A stretch of 11,689 nt of DNA from Verrucomicrobiota bacterium (GTDB lineage: Bacteria > Verrucomicrobiota > Verrucomicrobiia > Limisphaerales > JAHEOI01): the NCBI GenBank assembly GCA_018610125.1, contig JAHEOI010000326.1, forward strand, positions 1 to 11,689, in the 5' to 3' direction. The position numbers and the translations under genes were made by a program. Shown piece by piece: positions 1 to 4,824 of this stretch. The notes under the pieces were generated by a model. It saw nothing but the letters and a program-made list of their open reading frames with translations. It made no database searches and had not been told where the DNA came from. The first letter of the stretch is position 1. Each line of letters opens with the position of its first letter.

Positions 1-129
1 CACTCTTTCCTTTGATGAATCCCACCACCTGCGAGACCGCATATTTCGGCGGGATCGATATCAGCGCATGCACATGATCAACCATCAAGTGTCCCTCCAC
101 GATCTCGGATCCCTTTCGCGTAGCCAAAA
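1..129 (-). pseudogene. tnpA: IS200-type transposase TnpA fragment (partial)
   Basis: The minus-strand frame from about position 129 to the window edge reads EGHLMVDHVHALISIPPKY and continues SQVVGFIKGKS. This matches the central block of IS200/IS605-group TnpA, an HUH single-strand DNA transposase. The HVH pair at 68-76 is the HUH metal-binding motif. The C-terminal catalytic tyrosine would lie beyond position 1, so completeness on that side is unknown. The N-terminal half (about 60 residues in a normal TnpA) is not recognisable. Instead the frame runs without a stop into a Walker A-like sequence at 146-169. The 5' end is therefore lost and fused to foreign sequence, and this copy should be inactive. 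Family call is firm; the exact junction is not. Confidence 0.8.
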
Positions 130-360
130 ATTGGCTGGCCCATGTTGTCTTGCCACCCCCGCTGACACCCCCGAATATCGCAAGGGCGGACGCCATTAAG
201 CTCTGTAAAGAAATAAGTGTGCCATTTGGCGGAAGCGCCACCGATCGTTGGAGATGCCGCTTGCGCAGGGTCCCCTCTCGGGAAAGCCGAACGATCAGGT
301 TGGCCTCATAATGGAGGGATTTAACCTCGATCCACTCCTGGAAGGCGGGTGAGGTGACCA
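120..360 (-). pseudogene. P-loop ATPase N-terminal remnant, in frame with TnpA fragment
   Basis: This minus-strand frame has no stop from at least 360 to 1. It encodes a hydrophobic strand, a glycine-rich loop GVSGGGKT (146-169) and a helix WASQFLA. That is the layout of a Walker A nucleotide-binding site in RecA/KaiC/DnaB-like ATPases. Further upstream the frame reads SPAFQEWIEVK and NLIVRLSREGTLRKRH, which look like real protein. It probably continues the 158-codon ORF at 295-771: restoring one base near 360 joins the two frames as EFREA-LVTSPAFQEW. No Walker B is present because TnpA sequence follows within about 10 residues. An alternative is that the glycine-rich part is a diverged TnpA N-terminus, since TnpA often has an IFG or LYG motif there. 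I favour the P-loop reading at moderate confidence. Confidence 0.45.
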
Positions 361-771
361 AGCCTCCCGGAACTCCGCGGTCAGTTGCAGCTCCTGCATG
401 TCGGTTGAAAGCTCCTCGACCATGGCCGTGGCATCGGCGTGGTCGATGATCCCTCTCTGGACCTGGAGCGTGAGGAAAAATTCCAAGGTCCCGATATCGA
501 TGGAGCAATCCGTGGGAGGTGGGTTATTCTCGTAATACCGGTAGTAGACATCGATCCACCGGTAGCAATCATTGAGCAAGCGCGTCGAAAAATCCAAGCG
601 ATTGACCCCCAGATCCTCAATGACCGGGCAGACGGTATCCCGCAGACGCAGGTAAAGGTGGTAGGCCTGGCAAAGGGCGGTCAAAAGCAGCCGCTCGAAC
701 TGCTGCGGCATGCTGCGGACATTCCCGATGTCGTTGGTGATGGTTCTTAACTCCTCTTGGGTCCAGTTCAT
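295..771 (-). CDS. Unrecognised helical protein, probably N-terminal part of a broken P-loop ATPase gene
   Basis: A 158-codon ORF starts at ATG 769-771. I do not recognise a family. Residues 1-140 are rich in Leu, Arg, Tyr and Glu, with helical patterning such as FERLLLTALCQAYHLYLRL and FLTLQVQRG. No membrane segment or signal peptide is visible. The last 20 residues (WSPHPPSRSGS onward) change to a Ser/Pro/Arg-rich composition typical of an out-of-frame tail. The next frame resumes protein-like sequence leading to a Walker A motif, so a one-base loss near 360 is likely. The frame is also open for about 40 codons upstream of the ATG, up to the end of the HTH gene, without any ATG, GTG or TTG. 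Its position after an excisionase-like gene suggests a replication or regulatory protein of a mobile element, which is inference. Confidence 0.55.
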   Translation of the reverse strand: MNWTQEELRTITNDIGNVRSMPQQFERLLLTALCQAYHLYLRLRDTVCPVIEDLGVNRLDFSTRLLNDCYRWIDVYYRYYENNPPPTDCSIDIGTLEFFLTLQVQRGIIDHADATAMVEELSTDMQELQLTAEFREAWSPHPPSRSGSRLNPSIMRPT

Positions 772-890
772 AGTGCGGTTGCGCTTGTTAATGGCATCAT
801 TAGGAATAGCTTCAATCTCTAACTGTAGGGCAGCGGGCCGGTTTGGATTTGGCTCGGCTCGCTTCCCCCCCTTATTCGGTTGTAGTTCAG

Positions 891-1112
891 CTAATCTTGA
901 TTTTCTCGGAGAAATCGTTCGATTTCCGCGCTGGTGAAAAGTTTATGACGAAGTGGTTTGCAGCTTCGAAGAAGACCGCGTTTATGCAAACGGAAAACCG
1001 TCATGTATGATACTCCCAGGATCTGCGCCGTCTCCTTCATCGTGTAGGTTCGGCGTGGGAGAAGGGTGTCGGTTTCGCCTGGGTGGTTGTTTAGATTCAT
1101 TTCCGGGCTCAT
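891..1112 (-). CDS. Small HTH DNA-binding protein, excisionase/AlpA-like
   Basis: This 73-residue protein has a MerR/excisionase-type helix-turn-helix at about residues 24-70: YTMKETAQILGVSYMTVFRL, then RGLL, then KLFTSAEIERFLRE. The order (helix, turn, recognition helix, short wing, C-terminal helix with ExxRFL) fits the HTH_17 group, which includes Xis-like excisionases and AlpA-type regulators. Such proteins bind DNA and either steer integrase towards excision or regulate element genes. The start at 1110-1112 has only a weak ribosome-binding site. ATG codons at residue 5 or 25 are possible, and the domain itself begins near residue 23. A tyrosine-integrase remnant lies upstream in the same orientation, now separated by an IS, which supports an int-xis module. 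The stop at 891-893 overlaps a frame that stays open into the next ORF, so a fusion broken by one base is possible. Confidence 0.75.
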   Translation of the reverse strand: MSPEMNLNNHPGETDTLLPRRTYTMKETAQILGVSYMTVFRLHKRGLLRSCKPLRHKLFTSAEIERFLRENQD

Positions 1113-1321
1113 ATCTCAATTCGTCTAAATGATGACCATTTCAACCCAAGCTAGCGCTTGTTCACCCCACCGTTAACACGTATTGGAGTTGACATTTTGC
1201 AACCATGCTCAACCGAGGGAGTGTGAAAGTGTGGACTATTAGCCCGGTTGTTGCAGACTTGCACGGGGGAAAACGGGGCGGTTTCCCTCCAGCTCCGGGT
1301 TGGAGCGTCATTGCCAGGATC

Positions 1322-1335
1322 TTGCAACTTTCACC
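1322..1335 (+). repeat. Candidate left terminal inverted repeat of the IS
   Basis: TTGCAACTTTCACC matches the inverted copy at 2290-2303 at 11 of 14 positions. It was found by eye only. Other TTGCAA words occur nearby (1196-1204), so the true end could differ. Confidence 0.35.
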
Positions 1336-1345
1336 TGAGGTGAAA
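1329..1345. repeat. Perfect 17-bp palindrome inside IS left end
   Basis: TTTCACCT-G-AGGTGAAA has 8-bp perfect arms around a single central base. It overlaps the candidate left terminal repeat. It could be a protein-binding operator or a transposase-binding site; nothing in the sequence decides between these. Confidence 0.6.
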
Positions 1346-1428
1346 ATTAGTTCCTGGTCACGACAAAGATACCGTGATTTAGCTTCAGAGTTCCATTATT
1401 TCGGGCGTTTTTGTAAACAATTTGATGG

Positions 1429-1456
1429 TTGACATGTGGCCTCCTTATTGTAATTG
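1429..1456 (+). promoter_or_regulatory. Sigma-70-like promoter of the transposase gene
   Basis: A perfect -35 box TTGACA (1429-1434) is followed after 16 bases by TAATTG (1451-1456). Transcription would begin near 1463, about 29 bases before the ATG. The left arm of the inverted repeat (1433-1445) lies in the promoter spacer and is therefore absent from this promoter's own transcript. Confidence 0.55.
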
Positions 1457-1494
1457 TTTTTACCAGATAAGCAAACAAAACAGGAGGCCACATG
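1433..1494 (+). promoter_or_regulatory. 13-bp inverted repeat sequestering transposase RBS and start codon
   Basis: CATGTGGCCTCCT (1433-1445) and AGGAGGCCACATG (1482-1494) are perfect reverse complements separated by 36 bases. The right arm contains the whole Shine-Dalgarno AGGAGG (1482-1487) and the ATG (1492-1494). RNA started upstream of 1433 would fold into a stem that hides both. RNA from the element's own promoter lacks the left arm and stays open. This resembles the known protection of IS10 and IS50 transposase mRNA from read-through transcription. The repeat is seen directly; the function is inferred. Confidence 0.7.
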
Positions 1495-2270
1495 AAGTTT
1501 TCTACGAAGGAAATTTACACCAAGGCTTACTCGATTCCAAGGATAAAATTCGAAGACCAGCAGCTGACTTCATTCGCCGGATTGGTCGTCTTCCAGAAAT
1601 TCTTCCGGGACATCGATCTTTGGGGGCGGCTTAAGCGCTGCTTCGAGCATTTACCCAAGGTGGACTCCTACAAGCCGACGACGATCATTTTCTGCCTCAT
1701 CCTCCATGTCCTGCTGGGCTTCCGGCGGTTCCGAGACGTGGTTTTCTATTCGGACGATCCGATGGTCAAGCGGCTTTTGGGCCTTAATTGCATTCCGAGC
1801 TTCTCCACGTTGAGTCGGGGACTCGGGCGGATGGATCAGGCCAGCCTTAATCGCAGGAAGGTCATCGTCACCAACAAGAAGGATGCTCCGAACAACGTCG
1901 TCTCCTTTCACGAAGGTCGCGGCCAGCAAGAAAACGTCTTCGGCGAGCTAAAATCCCAAGGCCAGCTCGACTACATCCCCGCAAGCGCTGGATCCCGAAC
2001 AGCGTTTTTCTGCTATGCAATGTCGTCGCTCACAACCTGGGCCGGAGCCTGCAGATGCACACCAAGAAGCAGGCTCGCGCCACCACTAAGAAACGCAGCC
2101 CCAGGTGGATTTTTGAAGGCATGGCCACTCTGCGACGCCATTTCATCCAGCGTGCAGGCCGGCTGAGCGCACCCAAGCGCCGCCTGACGCTGACGATGAG
2201 TCCGAACAAGGCAGTCAAAGATACCTTGCTGGGATATCTCGGACTGGAACAGCAACAAGCTTCGGATTGA
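1492..2270 (+). pseudogene. IS1380-family transposase, internally deleted and frameshifted
   Basis: The gene starts at ATG 1492 behind AGGAGG with 4-base spacing. The first 120 or so codons match the N-terminus of IS1380-type DDE transposases (QQLTSFAGLVVFQKFF, YKPTTIIFCLILHVLLGFRR, FSTLSRGLGRMDQ). Near 1855 the frame jumps in phase to the C-terminal block (KVIVTNKKDAPNNVVSFHEG, GQQENVFGELKSQ). The catalytic core with the first two acidic residues, roughly 200 codons, is therefore missing; the glutamate in QQENVFGE remains. A second lesion near 1977-1980 loses one base in a C run. After it the proper frame continues WIPNSVFLLCNVVAHNLGRS and ends at 2270 (LGYLGLEQQQASD). The open frame that ends at 2166 therefore has a spurious tail. 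The product cannot be an active transposase. Confidence 0.85.
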
Positions 2271-2289
2271 TTACATCCGGAAATTCCGG

Positions 2290-2303
2290 GGCGAACTTTG
2301 CAA
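2290..2303 (-). repeat. Candidate right terminal inverted repeat of the IS
   Basis: GGCGAACTTTGCAA is the partner of 1322-1335, with 11 of 14 bases complementary. It lies 20 bases after the transposase stop and 8 bases before the integrase stop codon. Confidence 0.35.
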
Positions 2304-2311
2304 CATTAGGG

Positions 2312-2692
2312 TTAGGAGAAAGTCACTTTCTGGGCCATTGAGGCCGAATGCTGATCACCCAGATGGCCGTAAATCCGTATGGCCAGAGCGCCTCCGTCCT
2401 TGTGGCCGAGCCATTTAGCGACCGTGGGTATGTCGACGCCGCTCTCGATACAACGCGTGGCAAACAAGTGGCGGAGATCGTGATGGGTAAGGCGAGCGCC
2501 CCCGACTTTACGGCATGCTCGGTCGAGGGACTTCTGACGCTCCCGGACCCTAAGCACGTGTGAGTCAGCGGTTTCAGCCGGTCTTTCCTGGCGCATCCGT
2601 GTCAAGAGACGGCGGGCATCGGAAACCATGGGCACGCGCCGAATGTCGCCATTTTTTGTCCACGGAACCAGATGCACCTCCCTTACCGCTTA
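2312..2692 (-). pseudogene. Tyrosine recombinase/integrase, C-terminal catalytic fragment
   Basis: This frame opens after a stop codon at 2690-2692 and runs to the stop at 2312-2314, about 125 codons. It contains a beta hairpin with the conserved lysine region (VPWTKNGDIRRVPM), the box II motif HHDLRH with the HxxR pair, WLGHKDGG with the third-box histidine, and the nucleophile tyrosine in RIYGHL. These are the lysine, HxxR, H and Y parts of the phage-integrase/XerCD fold. The N-terminal core-binding domain and the first catalytic arginine are absent, and no homologous continuation is seen upstream. A GTG at 2675-2677 after GGGAG could start a short product, but it would lack an essential arginine. 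Family identity is very likely; it is a remnant of the enzyme that integrated the surrounding element. Confidence 0.85.
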
Positions 2693-2725
2693 CCCTACTC
2701 TACCGCATCTTCCATCGGTCGGTGA

Positions 2726-2731
2726 CCTCCT
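2726..2731 (-). promoter_or_regulatory. Strong Shine-Dalgarno without a surviving gene
   Basis: On the minus strand AAAGGAGGTCA precedes ATG (2713-2715) by 10 bases, but that frame (MEDAV, Glu) stops after six codons. It may have been the start signal of a gene, perhaps the lost 5' part of the integrase, whose coding sequence was deleted or shifted. Confidence 0.35.
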
Positions 2732-2740
2732 TTTACCTTC

Positions 2741-2848
2741 TTACGCGCCAGCGTTGCGACTATTAGCCTCCATCTCTGCAAGCCAGCGGTTTATGTCCTT
2801 TTCCATCCGATCTAACTCGCCCGGAGTCCAAAACAACTTGACCTTCAT
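2741..2848 (-). CDS. 35-residue ORF, possible small KVKLF-type protein
   Basis: This is an ATG-initiated 36-codon frame (MKVKLFWTPGELDRMEKDIN, then RWLAEMEANS, ending RNAGA). A short strand followed by an amphipathic helix resembles small bacterial proteins of the Cse60-like kind, which begin with VKLF and contain an LExxINxWL helix. That similarity is from memory and weak. A consensus-like promoter lies 114 bases upstream (2962-2990). The ribosome-binding site before the ATG is poor (GCAAGG). It lies upstream of the integrase remnant on the same strand and could be a leader gene of the element or a truncated gene. Confidence 0.4.
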   Translation of the reverse strand: MKVKLFWTPGELDRMEKDINRWLAEMEANSRNAGA

Positions 2849-2961
2849 GATTCTACCGTAACCTTGCTTTCTCGCCTTACTCCGAGGTTGCCTGATTCAA
2901 CTCACTCACCCAAATACCGGGTTGCGTTTTTTTCCGTCTGCACCCTCCATACCTTCTACCG

Positions 2962-2990
2962 ACATTACGCTCCAATCCCGCGTTCGTCAA
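2962..2990 (-). promoter_or_regulatory. Sigma-70-like promoter upstream of the 35-residue ORF
   Basis: On the minus strand TTGACG (2985-2990) is followed after exactly 17 bases by TAATGT (2962-2967). It points towards the small ORF and the integrase remnant. The leader to the ATG at 2848 would be about 108 bases. This is a consensus match only. Confidence 0.45.
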
Positions 2991-3083
2991 ATCCAGGCGT
3001 TTTACCGGAGATCAACCCGCCTCGCCCATTCAAGCTCTAGGAAGGGATCCTCCCCCTGATAGGGCTATAGGTAAGGGGAAAGT

Positions 3084-3108
3084 AGCCTCGCGAGGTTATC
3101 GCGAAGCT
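3084..3108 (-). terminator. Stem-loop downstream of the GDPD/PLD remnant pair
   Basis: On the minus strand AGCTTCGCG and CGCGAGGCT pair over 9 positions (one G-U) around a 7-base loop, starting about 20 bases after the stop at 3128. It is placed where a terminator would be, but there is no run of T after it, so intrinsic termination is uncertain. The same stretch contains two TCGCGA words (3088-3093 and 3099-3104) exactly 11 bp apart, which could instead be a protein-binding site. Confidence 0.35.
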
Positions 3109-3127
3109 TGATCCTCAAAGGACGGCT

Positions 3128-3358
3128 CTAAACCTCCTCATACGTCACTCGCCGTAAGTTGTTAATTTTCTCCTGAATCATTGCAGTGAGGCGTGCTGTC
3201 AGATCCTCGTCGTAACATTCGACATTGAGCCGAAAGCTCCGGATGCGGAAGCGCTTCGCGCGACGAATCTCCCCGAAGCGGGCCGCGATATTCGTCGTTC
3301 GTATCAAAACGGCTGAGAGCTGTGAGGGAAATCGAATCATAGACGCATGGGGACGCAC
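3128..3358 (-). pseudogene. Phospholipase D/cardiolipin synthase-like C-terminal remnant
   Basis: This 76-codon frame starts at GTG 3356-3358 with AGGAG just upstream, 8 bases after the GDPD gene stops. Residues 39-76 (IRSFRLNVECYDEDLTARL, then KINNLRRVTYEEV) resemble the segment that follows the second HKD motif in PLD-type cardiolipin synthases, where RSFRLNFE is typical and is followed by YD..LA..L and VT.EE. A garbled VLIRTTN just before it may correspond to the usual IGTANLD part. No HxK motif and no membrane helices are present, and the usual last 20 residues are missing. I infer a decayed cls-like gene. A small unrelated protein translated from the coupled GTG cannot be excluded. Confidence 0.5.
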
Positions 3359-3366
3359 TGCCTCTC

Positions 3367-4224
3367 CTATTCGTCTGTTCCGTGCTTGCGGCTTATGAGA
3401 AACCTCTGCAACTCTTCGAGGTTGTCGGTGTTAATCAGGTCGACGTCGGCCTCGTAAGCGACTCGCCATCCCGCTTCATTATCCGGAAGATTCCAAAAGC
3501 GGATTCGACGCCCTTGGTCATGGACTTTGCGAACGAGGCGTTCCAGTTGCGCCCACTCTTCGTCCGGGAAAGGGCCGCTGCCATTCCAGGAGAAGTGGTC
3601 GCCCCAATCATCACTGATCAACGGCATCAGCGCGGGCGAGGGCAGCCGTTTCAGGTCGGAAATCCTCCCATCCAAGGCGGTCCACCGGGTCTCTTCTTGG
3701 CGGAGCGCGGACTTGGGACGATTCCCCGACAGGATGATTGTAACCGCGCCGTAGGTGATTCCTTGGTCCGAAAAGCGTGTCAGAATCGATTGGTAAGGCT
3801 CAAGAGCTTGCCGTAGGACCTGATAGGTCGGGACGGCCTTCGACTTGATATCGACCAGCAGGGTTAGCGGTGGTCCTTCTTTGAAGACCTCCCCACCGTT
3901 TTGGTTGACGCGTTCTTTCAGAGGATTCAAATAGAGTCGTTGGAGGGTTCGCTCGGGCGTTGTTTCCTCGCGATCGTGAGCCACGAGAAGACTCCCCTCG
4001 ACGAGGTGAATATCGGCTTCAATGCTGCAAAACCCTAGCGAGAGTGCATCGAGCAAAGGTCGTGTGTGCTCATAATCGTTGTGGGCGTGAGCCCTTGCCA
4101 ACGGTGTTGGGTGGCCTGTGAAGACCGCTAACTGCTGGGTCACGCCGATAACTGGCACGCCTGCCAGTAACGCGGCCATGAGCAAGCCCTCTCCCAAAGT
4201 GAGAGAAATGGAACGATTTAACAT
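3367..4224 (-). CDS. Secreted PI-PLC/GDPD-superfamily phosphodiesterase
   Basis: This is a 285-residue protein with a hydrophobic N-terminal signal or anchor (about 13-30, GLLMAALLAGVPVIGV). The catalytic part of the PLC-like TIM barrel is clear: HAHNDY at 46-51 (first histidine), IEADIHL with the metal-ligand pair E69 and D71, AHD with the second histidine H83, and LLVDIKSK at 122-129. This set matches the uncharacterised PI-PLC/GDPD-like subfamily related to fungal Aim6 rather than classical GlpQ. Such enzymes cleave phosphodiester bonds of phospholipid head groups by acid-base histidines with a Ca or Mg ion; the actual substrate is unknown. The C-terminal DLINTDNLEELQ is typical. Length is normal for the family and the frame looks intact. 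It has its own promoter (4252-4280) and is followed after 8 bases by a PLD-like remnant. Confidence 0.85.
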   Translation of the reverse strand: MLNRSISLTLGEGLLMAALLAGVPVIGVTQQLAVFTGHPTPLARAHAHNDYEHTRPLLDALSLGFCSIEADIHLVEGSLLVAHDREETTPERTLQRLYLNPLKERVNQNGGEVFKEGPPLTLLVDIKSKAVPTYQVLRQALEPYQSILTRFSDQGITYGAVTIILSGNRPKSALRQEETRWTALDGRISDLKRLPSPALMPLISDDWGDHFSWNGSGPFPDEEWAQLERLVRKVHDQGRRIRFWNLPDNEAGWRVAYEADVDLINTDNLEELQRFLISRKHGTDE

Positions 4225-4251
4225 AATGAGCCTATCCGTAATCAGTCATTC

Positions 4252-4280
4252 TCGTTATCAATATTCCAGCGCCTTGTCAA
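4252..4280 (-). promoter_or_regulatory. Sigma-70-like promoter of the GDPD-like gene
   Basis: On the minus strand a perfect TTGACA (4275-4280) is followed after 17 bases by TAACGA (4252-4257). Transcription would start about 20 bases upstream of the ATG at 4222-4224. It suggests the phosphodiesterase gene is transcribed independently of the large gene upstream. Confidence 0.55.
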
Positions 4281-4322
4281 TACGATACTGCAAATCGACT
4301 CTTCGTTTATTCCTATTCCTTC

Positions 4323-4601
4323 CTATTTTTTTAAGGTGGATTCTGTTTTGCCGGAAGGGCGAACTTTGACCGCCTTTATCCCCGATTGGGGGGTGCTCTC
4401 GGTTTCTTCTCCGTCGGGCCATCGCACCCACAATGATGTCGGCCTCTGCTTCATACCGAGTACTTGAACGGCGCTATTTTGAGACCAATAACCTGAGCCG
4501 GCCTGCACACCCCGCACCGGGCCCCGGCTATCGGGATAGGTCAGACGCATCTGCGCGCCGACCCCATAAGGGTTGCCATCGGGCCCTTCCAACCCAAACA
4601 C
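4323..4601 (-). pseudogene. CRTAC1-like protein, segment 5: second ASPIC/UnbV domain
   Basis: This frame holds the C-terminal ASPIC/UnbV domain of the protein that begins at 8084: FGLEGPDGNPYGVGAQMRL, GPVRGVQAGSGYWSQNSAVQ, VRWPDGEETES. It ends STLKK at the true stop (4323-4325). It is joined to the preceding segment by a one-base extra or shift between about 4605 and 4620. The continuous version probably reads RLFKNT then SVEVFVFGLEGPDG. ASPIC/UnbV is a C-terminal module found after VCBS repeats in secreted proteins; its biochemical role is not established. A GTG at 4599-4601 is formally a start but has no ribosome-binding site, so this is a fragment and not a separate gene. Confidence 0.8.
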
Positions 4602-4824
4602 GAAGACCTCGACGCTTTATTGTGTTTTTGAACAGTCTTGTTGGAGAACCGTTTTGACTGACTGCCAGGTCGACCCGGCCATCCCTGTCATAATCCGCCA
4701 CCGCCGCCCCACGCTGCTCGCCGTAGACCTCCACCCCGGAAATGTGACCGGACACTGCCGTCAGCTCACCCTTTCCATTCCCTCTGAGCCAGAGTCCGCG
4801 GCCGGCATCATAACGTCCTGTCAC
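4528..4824 (-). pseudogene. CRTAC1-like protein, segment 4: VCBS repeat
   Basis: The coding continuity of the large VCBS/ASPIC gene passes through this frame from 4824 to about 4615: GRYDAGRGLWLRGNGKG, VEVYGEQRGAAVADYDRDGR, VDLAVSQNGSPTRLFKN. It carries one VCBS repeat with the Ca-loop motif DYDRDGRVD. The sequence after about 4610 (VWVGRARWQPLW) is out-of-frame tail. The joint with segment 3 lies in a run of six G on the plus strand (4826-4831). Restoring one base there gives FFATPPVTGRYDAG, which is what related proteins have. Confidence 0.8.

Larger units (their letters stand above)
1113..1491. other. Intergenic region between HTH gene and transposase
   Basis: No convincing gene. It holds the divergent upstream sequence of the minus-strand HTH gene, the presumed left end of the IS1380-type element, a 17-bp perfect palindrome (1329-1345), a promoter-like pair of boxes (1429-1456) and the left arm of the 13-bp inverted repeat. 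A plus-strand ORF at 1205-1432 is open but has no homology that I recognise and no clear ribosome-binding site. Confidence 0.6.
1322..2303 (+). mobile_element. Defective IS1380-type insertion sequence
   Basis: The boundaries are proposed from an imperfect terminal inverted repeat: TTGCAACTTTCACC at 1322-1335 against the reverse complement of GGCGAACTTTGCAA at 2290-2303, 11 of 14 bases matching. I could not see a matching target duplication, so the ends are tentative. The element carries a promoter, a hairpin over the ribosome-binding site and a broken transposase. It is about 980 bp against the usual 1.6-1.7 kb for the family, because the middle of the transposase gene is missing. It lies just 3' of the integrase remnant (stop at 2312) in the opposite orientation, between integrase and HTH gene. 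Confidence 0.5.
2849..3127. other. Non-coding stretch between small ORF and lipase remnant
   Basis: No gene recognised. It contains the promoter-like sequence at 2962-2990 and a stem-loop at 3084-3108. Short minus-strand frames (for example one starting near 2945, EGADGKKRNPVFG) are protein-like but stop within 20 codons and may be debris of an element gene. Confidence 0.4.

Noticed and set aside
439..750. Plus-strand ORF of 103 codons with plausible composition
   Set aside because: It overlaps the minus-strand 158-codon ORF, which lies in the strand of its neighbours and joins a P-loop frame. There is no recognised domain in the plus-strand version.
1205..1432. Plus-strand ORF of 75 codons upstream of the transposase
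   Set aside because: A TTGACA lies upstream (1189-1194), but there is no convincing -10, no RBS and no similarity I recognise, and it crosses the candidate IS end. Kept as non-coding.
2013..2258. Minus-strand ORF of 81 codons in the transposase
   Set aside because: It is antisense to the recognisable IS1380 C-terminal block and has no similarity of its own.
2055..2270. Separate small gene of 71 codons
   Set aside because: It is the C-terminal end of the transposase in its correct frame after the one-base loss near 1977, not an independent gene.
1..3130. A new defence or other accessory system
   Set aside because: The region contains integrase, excisionase-like, IS and P-loop fragments, but nearly every gene is truncated or frameshifted. 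It fits decay of a known type of element better than a functioning new system.
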